Below are positions 38,952 to 48,545 of a DNA stretch of 64,000 nt, piece after piece (within the stretch, counting starts at the first letter, position 1; the number at the start of each line of letters is the position of its first letter). The DNA lies in NCBI GenBank assembly GCA_000169075.1, contig AAVT01000001.1, positions 1-64,000 on the forward strand. The letters are read 5' to 3'. A model generated the notes under the pieces. That model was given only the letters and a program-made list of their open reading frames with translations, was not told the origin of the DNA and did not search any database. Position numbers and translations under genes: made by a program. The stretch comes from a marine gamma proteobacterium HTCC2143 (GTDB taxonomy: Bacteria; Pseudomonadota; Gammaproteobacteria; Pseudomonadales; Dasaniaceae).

Positions 38952-40397
38952 TCAACCCTTGTCTTTTATTGACCAAAGCGCCTCCATTTCCTCCAGCGTT
39001 TTACCCTTGGTCTCAGGAACGAGCTTCCAAACAAAAATCATTGCAACAACACAAAATCCGGCAAAGATAAAATAGGGCAGTGCACCGTTAAAACCATCCT
39101 GATTTAGCGCACTTTGATTCACCAACGGAAAGCTATTAGCGACCAACGCGTTAAATAACCACTGCGCCGCTACGGCGATCGACATTGCCACACTGCGTAC
39201 ATTATTGGGAAACATTTCCGATAATATGACCCAGACCACTGGCCCCATCGACATGGCAAATGAGCCAACAAAGAGCAACACTGCCAACAGCGAAATAATG
39301 CCCATCTGTTGCACATAAATGCTCAAACCCAAAATACTTAAACCCACACACATGCCGACAGCACCGGCAATAAACAACGGCTTGCGACCCCAACTATCAA
39401 TTTTATAAATGGCAACAAAGGTGAAGAGTAAATTAACCGCACCGAGCCACAACTGCTGTTTAAGCGCATCTTCTGGGCCATAGCCTAGGGCGTTACTAAA
39501 TATCTCCGCACCATAGTAGAGAATCGCATTAATACCGGTCACCTGTTGAAAAATCGATAACATGACACCAAGAAATAGCGCGAAACCAATGCCCTTGGTA
39601 AACAGTACCGTTAGATTCGGCGACGACCGATTCTCCAGCGACGCCCGGATATCGGATAATTCTGAGGCGGCTTCCTGAGGGCTTGAGGTGATGCGAGCAA
39701 GCACCGCTTCGGCCTCGTCAGTACGACCTTTCAGCATCAACCAGCGCGGACTGTGCGGCACCGTGAACAACAACAGAAAAAAGGCCGTAGCGGGCAATAA
39801 TTCTGACCAGAACATCACTCGCCAGCCCTGCGTCACGTTGTGCTCATGGAGCAATGCAAGCCTCTCAGTTGCCATGTTCTGCGTGTCGCCACCGCCGATA
39901 AAGTAGGTCGCCAAAAAAACCACAAAAAAACCAATAACCACCGCCAACTGGTAATAGGACACCATGCGCCCGCGATTTTTAGCGGGTGATATTTCAGCGA
40001 TATACATAGGCGCAGCCAGTGAGGCTAAGCCGACGCCTAAGCCGCCAAGAATGCGGTAGATCACTAATTGATCCAACGTGTCAGCGAACCCAGAACCCCA
40101 CGCCGAAACAACAAAAAGCACCGCGCCAAGAATCAAGGTATATTTCCGACTGATGCGGTTAGCCAGATAACCCCCAGCCAAGGCACCCATCAGACAGCCG
40201 TATAGCGCACTGCTAACCGCCCAGCCTTGTTCGGCAGCGGTAAAGTTAAAATATTCGGTAAAGTACAGCTGACTACCGGCAATAACGCCGGTGTCGTAGC
40301 CAAATAGAAGCCCCCCCAAGGCAGCCACAAGGGTAATTTGTAGCGTGGTGCGCTGCTGTTTAAGCGCGCTTTTATGAACCGATGCTGCAGTACTCAT
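38952..40397 (-). CDS. Sugar porter family MFS transporter
   Basis: Inner-membrane proton:sugar symporter of 481 residues with twelve predicted helices. Sugar porter signatures are LFGYDTGVIAGSQLYFTEYF, ANRISRKYTLILG, GLGVGLASLAAPMYIAEISP, the HSPRWLMLKGR motif after helix 6, QQVTGINAILYYGAEIF, and PETKGKTLEEME at the C-terminus. It is closest to XylE/GalP-type transporters. No sugar catabolic gene or regulator is adjacent, so the substrate is unknown. Confidence 0.92.
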   Translation of the reverse strand: MSTAASVHKSALKQQRTTLQITLVAALGGLLFGYDTGVIAGSQLYFTEYFNFTAAEQGWAVSSALYGCLMGALAGGYLANRISRKYTLILGAVLFVVSAWGSGFADTLDQLVIYRILGGLGVGLASLAAPMYIAEISPAKNRGRMVSYYQLAVVIGFFVVFLATYFIGGGDTQNMATERLALLHEHNVTQGWRVMFWSELLPATAFFLLLFTVPHSPRWLMLKGRTDEAEAVLARITSSPQEAASELSDIRASLENRSSPNLTVLFTKGIGFALFLGVMLSIFQQVTGINAILYYGAEIFSNALGYGPEDALKQQLWLGAVNLLFTFVAIYKIDSWGRKPLFIAGAVGMCVGLSILGLSIYVQQMGIISLLAVLLFVGSFAMSMGPVVWVILSEMFPNNVRSVAMSIAVAAQWLFNALVANSFPLVNQSALNQDGFNGALPYFIFAGFCVVAMIFVWKLVPETKGKTLEEMEALWSIKDKG

Positions 40398-40486
40398 GAT
40401 GCCCCTTATTATGTCGACTTATTATCTGCTGCTGAGAGAAACGTGTGGGCCCGCGGACTTAATGAGCGCCAGCGTCAAGACCTGGC

Positions 40487-42115
40487 TCATACCTGCTGCG
40501 CCATCACGACGGGTTTTTGAGCATCAAATTTTTCTGCGCAATCCCTGCCCTTCTCTTTGGCCCTGTAAAGTGCCTTATCTGCATTTTCAGTAACCAGACT
40601 TACTTGCGCACCCTGATTCGGTATAAACGTTTCAAAGCCAATACTAACCGTTATGATCGATGCCGCGGCGGAATATGCATGCGGAATTTTCAGATCTCTA
40701 ACTACTTGATTACAGCGTGCAGCAATTAATTCTGCCTCTTCAGTGTCGGGAAGTACAATAACAAATTCTTCTCCCCCATACCGAGCTAGCAAGTCAACGG
40801 GTCTATTGATAACCGTTTTTAAGGCGGTAGCAATGTCTCTGAGTACTCGATCACCCTCCACATGCCCATAATGATCGTTGTAGGACTTGAAATAATCCAC
40901 GTCAATCATAAGCACAGACATAGCGGATTGAATCCTTATAGCTCGAAGCAATTCTTGCGCAATATATTCGTCAAACCTTCTTCTATTTTCTATTTGGGTG
41001 AGTCCATCTAAATAAGAGATTGCGTCTAACCTTTTATTCAAAGCCCGCAGCCCTTTTGCATCTTTTGATATTTGCAGCAGATACATCGACATGAAAATAG
41101 AGAACAGCATGCCAACAGCAAAAAATGATATTGGACCGAAAAAATCTTTATAGCTTAACTGTTTTTTGGGACTCGAAGCCTCTAGGGTCCATGTTTGCCC
41201 AAGCACACTAGGCAGCTCTTTTTCATAAAGATAACTTTTTTTAAGACTTTTTTTCTCAGTGAAAAAGGCATTATTGAACAATTTTTCTTCATCGGATGAC
41301 GGATAAATCACTGCTTTTTTATCAACAGATATTTCTTCCGTAATTTTAAAGTCTATTTCAAACCTGCTATCTGTCGACCAGGCAGAGTGGCTAAAAATAT
41401 CAGCTAGTCGATAAACACTAGTGATAAAACCAATCAAATTCTTCCGCCGCAACTCCACAGTCGCCTGAGAGCCTTGATACACTGGCAAAAAAACAAGGAA
41501 GCCTTTGTGTTCACCCCGCTCCTGGACCAGAGTGATACTGGCCGTAGCCTGCAGCCCCCCTGAATCTCTGGCTTTTTCGAGAGCGTCAAGGCGAATGGCA
41601 TCGGACGCCAGATCAAAACCCAGTGCCGCTTCGTTGCCCAGATAAGGGCTAATATAATAGACGGGGAAATACTCGGGCCTTTTTGAGGCGGTTATCAGCT
41701 TATCCCCATTTCGCTGCGTTATGTCAAAACCTGGAAACACCTCTCGAGCCTGCTTTTCCAAAGCAGCTCTGTCAGCATAACCGATTCGCGGTTCCCAAGA
41801 AAACGCATGGACGTGGCTGTGCCGCGCCATAATGCTTTCTGCTAATTGGTTAAATGTATGCCGATCAGGTTTGTCGCCATCATTAAATAAGATGGCTAAT
41901 GATCTTAGCGCCTCAAAATTAACGTCTAAGTCACGGTCGAAGGTGGCCGCCCGTATATCGACCCGGCTCCTAAAATCAATGAATTCTTTCTCGACTTCAA
42001 ACTTGTGTTTACTGACGTCATCGCGATACAGAAAATAGGAACCCATACCTGAGAGGCTAGAACCAATGACCAACACCAGAATGATCGTGAACTTGGTTTT
42101 CCATTTTATCAACAT
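40487..42115 (-). CDS. CHASE-domain diguanylate cyclase
   Basis: Membrane sensor of 542 residues. A first helix (FTIILVLVIGSSLSGMGSYF, about 9-30) and a second (about 326-350) flank a periplasmic CHASE-type domain with the FSWEPRI and GFDLASD stretches. The cytoplasmic GGDEF domain has the active site RYGGEEF (GGEEF at 447-451). An RxxD inhibitory site, R438-P-V-D441, lies five residues before it, so it should make c-di-GMP and be feedback-inhibited. The ligand is unknown. No EAL domain. Single gene. Confidence 0.93.
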   Translation of the reverse strand: MLIKWKTKFTIILVLVIGSSLSGMGSYFLYRDDVSKHKFEVEKEFIDFRSRVDIRAATFDRDLDVNFEALRSLAILFNDGDKPDRHTFNQLAESIMARHSHVHAFSWEPRIGYADRAALEKQAREVFPGFDITQRNGDKLITASKRPEYFPVYYISPYLGNEAALGFDLASDAIRLDALEKARDSGGLQATASITLVQERGEHKGFLVFLPVYQGSQATVELRRKNLIGFITSVYRLADIFSHSAWSTDSRFEIDFKITEEISVDKKAVIYPSSDEEKLFNNAFFTEKKSLKKSYLYEKELPSVLGQTWTLEASSPKKQLSYKDFFGPISFFAVGMLFSIFMSMYLLQISKDAKGLRALNKRLDAISYLDGLTQIENRRRFDEYIAQELLRAIRIQSAMSVLMIDVDYFKSYNDHYGHVEGDRVLRDIATALKTVINRPVDLLARYGGEEFVIVLPDTEEAELIAARCNQVVRDLKIPHAYSAAASIITVSIGFETFIPNQGAQVSLVTENADKALYRAKEKGRDCAEKFDAQKPVVMAQQV

Positions 42116-42406
42116 TGAGTAAAATCCTTTAAAACTTCAAAGCGATACCTATTGTGCAAACATGATTAACGCAGGTAATTACCCAAACTGCAATGACCGA
42201 TATTAGCCTATCATTTTTGAGACATGATAGCCCTTTCAACCTTAACGCTGATTATCGCGCAAATACCTGAAACCACAAGGATTGATAGTATTGATAAATA
42301 CTGCAATGATTGCCGCTGTACATAAATAATCAGGCTTACCTAGCAGTCGTTTAATTTAAACGATGGACGGACGCTTAACGGCAACATTATTCATTGGGGT
42401 TTTTTA

Positions 42407-43717
42407 ATGACAACGATCAATGCACCACTAACGCTACCTTGCGGGGTCGTGATCAATAACCGTATTTGCAAAGGTGCGATGACCGAGGGGCTAGCTGATG
42501 CTGCTAATTGCGCCACCACAAAACATGCGGCACTCTATGGCCGTTGGGCACGCGGGGGGACAGGTATTTTACTTACCGGTAATGTTCAGGTTGACCATCG
42601 CTATCTTGAACGACCGGGTAATGTTGTTATTGAAGGAGAGCAGTCCGATGCCCAGCTGACCGCTTTGCGCGAGTGGGCTAAAGCCGGTACAGCAGAAGGC
42701 ACCCAGCTTTGGATGCAAATTAGTCATGCCGGCCGGCAAACTCCAGCAGCGGTTGCAGCAACTCCCGTCGGGCCGTCGGCGGTTCAGCTACAGATGCCCG
42801 GCGCCGCATTTGGCACACCGCGCGCCTTAAGCAGTGAAGAGATAATCGACGTTATAGCGCGCTTTGCCCATGCCGCCAAGGTAGCACAAGACACTGGCTT
42901 TACCGGCGTACAAGTGCATGCGGCGCACGGTTATTTGGTCTCGGAATTTTTATCACCTGATGTCAATCAGCGTGATGACGAATGGGGCGGCAGTCTAGAA
43001 AATCGCGCACGTTTACTGCTGGAAATCATTCGCGCTATCCGGCAGGAGGTCGGGGCGGCTTTTCCGATCTCCGTTAAGCTCAACTCCGCAGACTTTCAAA
43101 AGGGCGGCTTCTCTCATGCCGATTCTATTCAAGTCGCTCAATGGCTAAACGCCGAGGGGCTCGATTTGCTGGAACTGTCCGGTGGCACTTATGAGCAGCC
43201 AAAGTTAGTGGGGCTCGATAACCTGACTAATAACCCCAAACTTGCTGAGGTACGCAAGGACAGCACCATCGCCAGAGAAGCCTACTTTCTTCAGTATGCC
43301 GATGCTATACGCGCCGTAACCGATATGCCGCTGTTAGTTACCGGCGGCTTTCGCTCCCGCACTGGTATGGATGCAGCGCTGGCTGCCAATGCCTGCGACA
43401 TGGTTGGCATAGGGCGACCTCTCTGCGCCGATCCAGACACCTCAAAAAAATTGTTACTGGGCAACATTGAGGAAGCCTGCGCCTTTGAAAAGACGCTGCG
43501 CATTGGACCCGGCTGGTTTGGCCCCAATTCGCCTTTTCTCTTAATGGCGGGTTTAAACGGTTGGGGGCAGCAGGGCTGGTTCTGCTTGCAGCTGATTGAG
43601 ATGGGTGAAGGCCGCGAGCCGATACTGGATTTGGGGGTATTTGCTGCCTTTCGTCGATACCAGGCGAACGAAACTTCTGCGGCCAAGGCTTATCACGCGC
43701 ATTGGCAAGAGTCTTAA
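42407..43717 (+). CDS. NADH:flavin oxidoreductase, Old Yellow Enzyme family
   Basis: FMN-dependent TIM-barrel ene-reductase of 436 residues. Features are NRICKGAMTEGLADA at the N-terminus, QISHAGRQTP, GFTGVQVHAAHGYLVSEFLS (substrate and FMN site with the HAAH/Y pattern), and DEWGGSLENRARLLLEI. No C-terminal iron-sulfur or second flavin domain. It probably reduces activated alkenes; the substrate is unknown. It lies 71 nt upstream of the lipoprotein esterase on the same strand. Confidence 0.92.
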   Translation: MTTINAPLTLPCGVVINNRICKGAMTEGLADAANCATTKHAALYGRWARGGTGILLTGNVQVDHRYLERPGNVVIEGEQSDAQLTALREWAKAGTAEGTQLWMQISHAGRQTPAAVAATPVGPSAVQLQMPGAAFGTPRALSSEEIIDVIARFAHAAKVAQDTGFTGVQVHAAHGYLVSEFLSPDVNQRDDEWGGSLENRARLLLEIIRAIRQEVGAAFPISVKLNSADFQKGGFSHADSIQVAQWLNAEGLDLLELSGGTYEQPKLVGLDNLTNNPKLAEVRKDSTIAREAYFLQYADAIRAVTDMPLLVTGGFRSRTGMDAALAANACDMVGIGRPLCADPDTSKKLLLGNIEEACAFEKTLRIGPGWFGPNSPFLLMAGLNGWGQQGWFCLQLIEMGEGREPILDLGVFAAFRRYQANETSAAKAYHAHWQES

Positions 43718-43788
43718 TCGGCCGGTAGCACTCAGCCTGTTAGCGGCAGGGGATGCGAACTCGAGTAATGCCTGCACGAGATTAGATT

Positions 43789-44835
43789 ATGAAAATATGG
43801 CCACTTAACGTTACTGCCGCCAAATCGGCGCAACTACTTATAGGAGTGATCGTCGCCATCGTTGTTTCTAGCTGCGGTGGCGGTGGCGGTGGCGGTGGCG
43901 AAAATAGTAATGGTAGCAGCGACGCTCAAGACTCTGGAGATTCAACCTCTAACACTCTGTTGCAGAGCTGTGCCGATGATTCGAGCTGTGCCGCCAATCC
44001 GCCAACCTTCATAGGAACAGACAGACCTGCCGCGGTACAGATTCCGTCAAACTACAGCACAGAAACTCGTTATCCACTGATTATCGCACTCCATGGATAC
44101 GGTGGATCCGGCGCATTACTCGGCAATTATATTGGACTGAATGATCGAGTTGATAGCAAACAGTACATCCTTATTTCACCCGACGGCACCGCTAATGCCA
44201 ATGGCACGAAATTTTGGAACGCTACACCCGCTTGCTGTGCCGCCGTAGCGGAACGAGACGATAATACCGGTGAAAACTACCGTCAAATTGATGATGTCGC
44301 CTATATTAGAAGCCTGATTGAGGAAGCCGCTGCGACTTATAGCATTGACACCCGCCGCATCGGCTTATTTGGCCACTCAAATGGCGGATTTATGGCCTTG
44401 CGCATGGCTTGCGAGGCATCCGACTATATTACGTCTCTAGTGAGCCTTGCAGGATCAACGTTTGCCAGTTCGGCCAGCTGCGCCCCGGCCGACAAACCCG
44501 TAAGTGTACTCGCCATTCACGGCGATCTTGATCAGACCATTCCCTACGACGGATCATCATTGCCCGGTTTTTTATTTCCGAGCGCTTTAGAAACAACCGA
44601 TCGATTTGCGGTACAGGCTGGCTGCGACAACACAAACCCCGTCATGCTTAACAAGATAGATATGGTCAGTTCGGTGAGTGGTTCCGAGACCACCGTACTC
44701 AGCTACCCCAACTGCGCTGAGGCAACAAAAGTTGAACTTTGGACTATCGTCGGTGGACCGCACTCGCCCTTTCCGTGGTTGACCAGCGGCCAGAACGCCT
44801 ACGTTGACTGGCTGATCAATAACCCGCGCCGTTGA
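43789..44835 (+). CDS. PHB depolymerase/feruloyl esterase-like lipoprotein (LpqC family)
   Basis: Exported alpha/beta hydrolase of 348 residues. The N-terminus is a lipoprotein signal with lipobox VSSC (C29), then an eight-glycine run and a Ser/Asp-rich linker to about residue 55. Catalytic elements are IALHGYGGSG, the nucleophile in FGHSNGGFMAL, Asp in HGDLDQTIPYDG and His in GGPHSPFPW. Several Cys pairs suggest disulfides. This family cleaves polyesters or aryl esters; the substrate here is unknown. It is probably co-transcribed with the OYE gene. Confidence 0.85.
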   Translation: MKIWPLNVTAAKSAQLLIGVIVAIVVSSCGGGGGGGGENSNGSSDAQDSGDSTSNTLLQSCADDSSCAANPPTFIGTDRPAAVQIPSNYSTETRYPLIIALHGYGGSGALLGNYIGLNDRVDSKQYILISPDGTANANGTKFWNATPACCAAVAERDDNTGENYRQIDDVAYIRSLIEEAAATYSIDTRRIGLFGHSNGGFMALRMACEASDYITSLVSLAGSTFASSASCAPADKPVSVLAIHGDLDQTIPYDGSSLPGFLFPSALETTDRFAVQAGCDNTNPVMLNKIDMVSSVSGSETTVLSYPNCAEATKVELWTIVGGPHSPFPWLTSGQNAYVDWLINNPRR

Positions 44836-44903
44836 GCTATTTTTTCAGATCAAAAAAATTTAAACAAACGTCATCTCTTGTGTGCATCGCCAGTAACCTA
44901 ACC

Positions 44904-45599
44904 TTACATCGCTCGTTCAAGCTCAATAGTATTGACCTCCATCTCCGAGCTGAACTCTTGAACTCGCTGCTCCACTAACCGCCGGCTTTCACGCTCTTGC
45001 CGACGCATTTCCTCGTCATGCTGGCGATGCTCCTGTTCCTCAAGTTCCCTCATTTCCAGCTCCCGAGCTTCCATTTCCTGCCCGCCAATATCCATCGGAG
45101 AGGGGTCTGAAGAGTTTCTATCCATCTGCCCAACGTTAGGGATACTCATTTTGTTGCTGGGCATACCGGAGACTGCATTCTTGACGGAACCAGAAACAAT
45201 AGACTTCATCACTTTATCGGTCTTCCCATCGCTGCCCATCACCAGCACTCCGGAAAGCTCCTTGCCCCCGGGTTGCCACACAAAAGAGTAACTCAGTCCC
45301 CTCAATATCCGCTCAAGCGCCTTAGGTAAGGCCATAACTTGTATGTCAGAATAGACCGCGGGGTTAATATCCTCTCGTATCGATACCGATATTCCTGTGG
45401 CCTCAGCAACCGACCTAAGAACACCTGTCAGCGGCTCCCCTGTCGCTTTTATGCTGATATTAGGCGCATCATAAGATACCGTCGCCGCGTTCGCAGCAGA
45501 CACACTTAGCAGAGCCACCAGCATCACCTGCCCTAGCTTCGTAAGACTATTAGCCAACCACCAATTTATAAACATGACCAACACGCAAACCCGCTTCAT
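44904..45599 (-). CDS. Exported STN-domain protein with charged coiled-coil tail
   Basis: 231 residues. The N-terminal hydrophobic signal (LGQVMLVALLSVSAANA) is followed by a domain at about 45-110 resembling STN (secretin/TonB N-terminal): ISIKATGEPLTGVLRSVAEA, GISVSIREDINPAVYSD, LPKALERILRGL. Residues 165-231 are Glu/Arg/Gln-rich and likely a coiled coil (EEQEHRQHDEEMRRQERESR). No secretin or TonB receptor domain follows. The ATG lies 1 nt past the stop of the repeat protein, so the two are a tight pair. Function unknown. Confidence 0.75.
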   Translation of the reverse strand: MKRVCVLVMFINWWLANSLTKLGQVMLVALLSVSAANAATVSYDAPNISIKATGEPLTGVLRSVAEATGISVSIREDINPAVYSDIQVMALPKALERILRGLSYSFVWQPGGKELSGVLVMGSDGKTDKVMKSIVSGSVKNAVSGMPSNKMSIPNVGQMDRNSSDPSPMDIGGQEMEARELEMRELEEQEHRQHDEEMRRQERESRRLVEQRVQEFSSEMEVNTIELERAM

Positions 45600-45600
45600 C

Positions 45601-47424
45601 TTATCGGCTAACCAGCGTGTCGTTCACTAACATTACTTCCATACGAGCGATCTGTTCGCTTTGGGCTTCCATCTGAGACTGCTGCGCTTGCATCTGCGCC
45701 TGTTGTGCTTTCACTACGGCGAGTAACTCGGCTTGCTGATCACTGAGCCGTTGTTCTACAGCTGCAATGTGTGCGTCCTTTTGCCTGTTCTCAGCGTCCA
45801 ACTCCTGAATAGCTTTAATCATCGGTGCCAGCAAATCGTTGTAACGCATGGTCATCATCGATTCCGGTGAAGACTGATGCACTAGGCCACTGTCTGCCAG
45901 ACCGTGAGCCTCAAGCACCACGGCCACTTCCTGAGCCAAAAAGCCCATTTCAGTGCTTTTCTCTTTCGCACCAATACGCTGATAACTCACAGGATTAAGA
46001 TCATTCACAAACGAGAGACCTCCATCGATGGGCTCAATCGACTCCTTCAAGCGTTCGTCGGAAGTGGTCGTCCAAGGGAGCTGAGTTTCAAACACACTAA
46101 CATCCGCATTGCCAATTCGTACCATATCGCTCACGGTAGCCACAGCGCCATAACCAATAGCGGTGGTATTTGTTAGAACACCGGATGCGACGTTAGCGCC
46201 CGCCCCAATGGCCGTATTGCCGGGGCCCGTGACGTTGTTTGAGAGCGAGCCGTAGCCAATGGCAGTGTTACTATTGCCTATGGTGTTAAGGCCCAACGCG
46301 CTGGCGCCGCTGGCGGTGTTGTATGCCCCCTCGGTGTTTTCGCGAAGCGCGCTGAGGCCACTGGCGGTATTGTATGACCCCGTGGTATTTTCATAAAGCG
46401 TGCCAGCGCCCGTCCCCGTGTTCTCGCTACCCTCAGTGTTGCCGTTAAGAGCACCGGCACCACTGGCCGTGTTTTGGTTGCCTATGGTGTTGTTCTGCAG
46501 CGTTGCAGGGCCATTAGCCGTGTTGCCGAAGCCTGTGGTGTTGCTCTTAAGCGCTGCAGCTCCGACGGCGCTATTGTTATTGCCCACGGTGTTGTTATTA
46601 AGCGCATTGACACCAACGGCTGTGTTGTTAGCTCCTGTTGTATTTTCCACGAGCACACCTGCGCCAATGCCTGTATTTGCATAGCCAGTAGTATTATAAG
46701 CCAACGCAGCAATCCCTACACCAACGTTATAAGCACCTGTTGAGTTGGAGGAAAGCGCCGCGAACCCGCTGGCAGTGTTCGAGTGGCCCTCGGTATTATT
46801 ATACAACGCACTGTGACCGCTGGCTGTGTTTGAGAAGCCAGTGGTATTGCTATAAAGCGAATAAGCGCCGCTGGCAACATTTTGTTGGCCCGAAGTATTG
46901 CTGTAGAGAGCGGCTCGACCAGTAGCGGTGTTTTCAGTGCCCGTGGTGTTAGCAAAGAGCGCCCTATAGCCACTGGCGGTGTTTGAAGAGCCCTCGGTAT
47001 TATTGAAGAGCGAATAACCGCCGCTGGCAGTGTTATAAGCGCCGACATCGTTTTTGTAGAGCGAAGCAAAGCCACTGGCGGTGTTATTACTACCAGTCGT
47101 ATTAATGCGAAGCGCTGCTCGGCCAATGGCGGTGTTATAACTGCCAGTTGTATTGGAATATAGCGATGCCTGGCCATTAGCGGTATTGTTACTGCCAGTG
47201 ATATTGGCATATAACGATGCGAAGCCGCTGGCGGTGTTATAAGAACCCTCGGTCGTCTTCCGGAGCGCACTATCACCGAGCCCCGTGTTGAAATCACCGG
47301 TGGTGATATTAATCAACGACGACGGTGTTGCTGTCGTATTGGTTACATTTCCCGCCATAACCTGCGACGCCGCAACTACAGAAAGTGCCATTAGGCTGCG
47401 CTTAAGCGATAGGGAGTTTTTCAT
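45601..47424 (-). CDS. Secreted 17-residue-repeat protein with C-terminal S74 intramolecular chaperone
   Basis: 607 residues. Signal peptide (LMALSVVAASQVMA). Residues 44-400 form twenty-one tandem 17-residue repeats of the pattern xxNTASGxxALxxNTTG, likely a trimeric left-handed beta-roll like YadA/adhesin heads, followed by a shorter degenerate repeat. An S74 peptidase/chaperone domain starts near TTSDERLKESI (S455, K460 as the SDxRxK self-cleavage dyad). A Gln/Met-rich coiled coil ends the protein. No outer-membrane anchor barrel is present. S74 domains trimerise phage fibres and some bacterial surface proteins, then cut themselves off. Paired with the STN-domain gene 1 nt downstream. Confidence 0.85.
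   Translation of the reverse strand: MKNSLSLKRSLMALSVVAASQVMAGNVTNTTATPSSLINITTGDFNTGLGDSALRKTTEGSYNTASGFASLYANITGSNNTANGQASLYSNTTGSYNTAIGRAALRINTTGSNNTASGFASLYKNDVGAYNTASGGYSLFNNTEGSSNTASGYRALFANTTGTENTATGRAALYSNTSGQQNVASGAYSLYSNTTGFSNTASGHSALYNNTEGHSNTASGFAALSSNSTGAYNVGVGIAALAYNTTGYANTGIGAGVLVENTTGANNTAVGVNALNNNTVGNNNSAVGAAALKSNTTGFGNTANGPATLQNNTIGNQNTASGAGALNGNTEGSENTGTGAGTLYENTTGSYNTASGLSALRENTEGAYNTASGASALGLNTIGNSNTAIGYGSLSNNVTGPGNTAIGAGANVASGVLTNTTAIGYGAVATVSDMVRIGNADVSVFETQLPWTTTSDERLKESIEPIDGGLSFVNDLNPVSYQRIGAKEKSTEMGFLAQEVAVVLEAHGLADSGLVHQSSPESMMTMRYNDLLAPMIKAIQELDAENRQKDAHIAAVEQRLSDQQAELLAVVKAQQAQMQAQQSQMEAQSEQIARMEVMLVNDTLVSR
46225..47295 (-). repeat. 51-bp tandem repeat array inside the S74 protein gene
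   Basis: Twenty-one consecutive 51-bp units encode the 17-residue repeats. The units are diverged at the DNA level but keep the frames and the NT.GxxAL..NTTG core. The array may change length by recombination. Confidence 0.85.
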
Positions 47425-47616
47425 TATCTTATCATCCTAATAGTTTCATTGGTGATTGTAATCGAGTGGAATCGCCGAGTAGCTGCTTATTGATTAACCC
47501 TCAGCTATAAGTCGACACCGTAATAGTGCCACTGAGTATACTCGAAAGCTGCAGATTATTTTTGGTATTTTTTACCATTTAGAAGCCACTTGGGCCCACT
47601 GCCTACAGCGCTTTTA

Positions 47617-47647
47617 CCCAAAACATCCGAGCTTAACAATAAGCTCG
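47617..47647 (-). terminator. Probable terminator of the ior-sox operon
   Basis: On the minus strand CGAGCTTA pairs with TAAGCTCG (plus 47628-47647) around a 4-nt loop, followed by GATGTTTT. It is about 57 nt past the soxA stop. The T-run is short and offset, so confidence is moderate. Confidence 0.55.
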
Positions 47648-47703
47648 ATGTTACCGCATGTATTGCTTCAGATGCAGCCCGCCGGTTTCGAGGCCAGCTG
47701 CGT

Positions 47704-48543
47704 CTAGCGCCGCACTGCGGGTGTTTCAATGAGAAGGCCAGCACCTCTTTGCTTAAGATAGGCTTCGAGGTTGATATAAGTATCACTCCCCAATGCCTGA
47801 GGCTGCGCTCGTACACCGATATCGCAGGCGCGAAAACGTCGATGCAATGAACCCAGTGATTGCCATTCTAACCGGTAGATAGGGTAGCCATTGCTCTGCC
47901 CTTCGCTGATGAGATCACCCCGCAACATTTTGCCAACACTGTCCTGATGGCAATTATTACAGCTGAGATTAAGCTGCCCACGCCGTTGATTAAAATAACG
48001 CCCGCCGTCTTCGACGGCTTGTTTAAGTGTTGCAGGCGGCGCAAGCACGTGGTGATCTGCCCGTTGGCCACGCGCCTGATTCGCCAAAAAGGCGGTTAAC
48101 GCCAGCGCGGTTTCGCTTTCGTAGTCGATAGGTTCTGCCTGCTGGTGTTGCGATCGGCAGTGCTGTATTTGAGTCGTCAGGTTGACGACTGCTCCAAGGT
48201 GCTGATTCATTTTTGGAAAGGTTGTTGCCACCGAGCTTGCCAGCTTTTCATGACAGCTAGCACAAGCTTGGTTTTTTAATCCCGCAGCGTCGTTAAAATA
48301 CTGTCTGCCGGTATCAACCCACAGCATGCCCGGATTTTTAAAATCATCGTCCTGCAATGACTGAGTATCACTGGATTGAAAGTGGTAGCCAGATTGTATC
48401 AGCGAAGCGACTGGCGCTGGTGCTGATGCTGATGCTGATGCTGATGCTGATAAAGTGTTTGTCAGGGGCACTGTGGCGCGAGCTGCTGGTAGCAAAAAGT
48501 TAGCGATTATTACAATGAGCAGCGAGGCTGCAGCCGAGCGCAT
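47704..48543 (-). CDS. soxA: Sulfur-oxidation diheme cytochrome SoxA
   Basis: Periplasmic subunit that with SoxX loads thiosulfate onto SoxY. It has 279 residues. Signal peptide, then a low-complexity (Ser-Ala)n linker encoded by five TGCTGA hexamers. SoxA body: GYHFQSSDTQSLQDDDFKNP, heme motif CASCHE, heme motif CNNCHQ, RLEWQSLGSLHRRFRACDIG with the active-site cysteine ligand, and the terminal IETPAVR. Both hemes are kept, unlike monoheme SoxA. Last gene of the unit. soxB and soxCD are not found here. Confidence 0.93.
   Translation of the reverse strand: MRSAAASLLIVIIANFLLPAARATVPLTNTLSASASASASAPAPVASLIQSGYHFQSSDTQSLQDDDFKNPGMLWVDTGRQYFNDAAGLKNQACASCHEKLASSVATTFPKMNQHLGAVVNLTTQIQHCRSQHQQAEPIDYESETALALTAFLANQARGQRADHHVLAPPATLKQAVEDGGRYFNQRRGQLNLSCNNCHQDSVGKMLRGDLISEGQSNGYPIYRLEWQSLGSLHRRFRACDIGVRAQPQALGSDTYINLEAYLKQRGAGLLIETPAVRR
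48421..48450 (-). repeat. Hexanucleotide microsatellite in soxA
   Basis: Five tandem TGCTGA copies (plus strand) encode alternating Ser-Ala just after the SoxA signal peptide. A change of copy number would lengthen or shorten the linker without shifting the frame. Confidence 0.8.
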
Positions 48544-48545
48544 GA

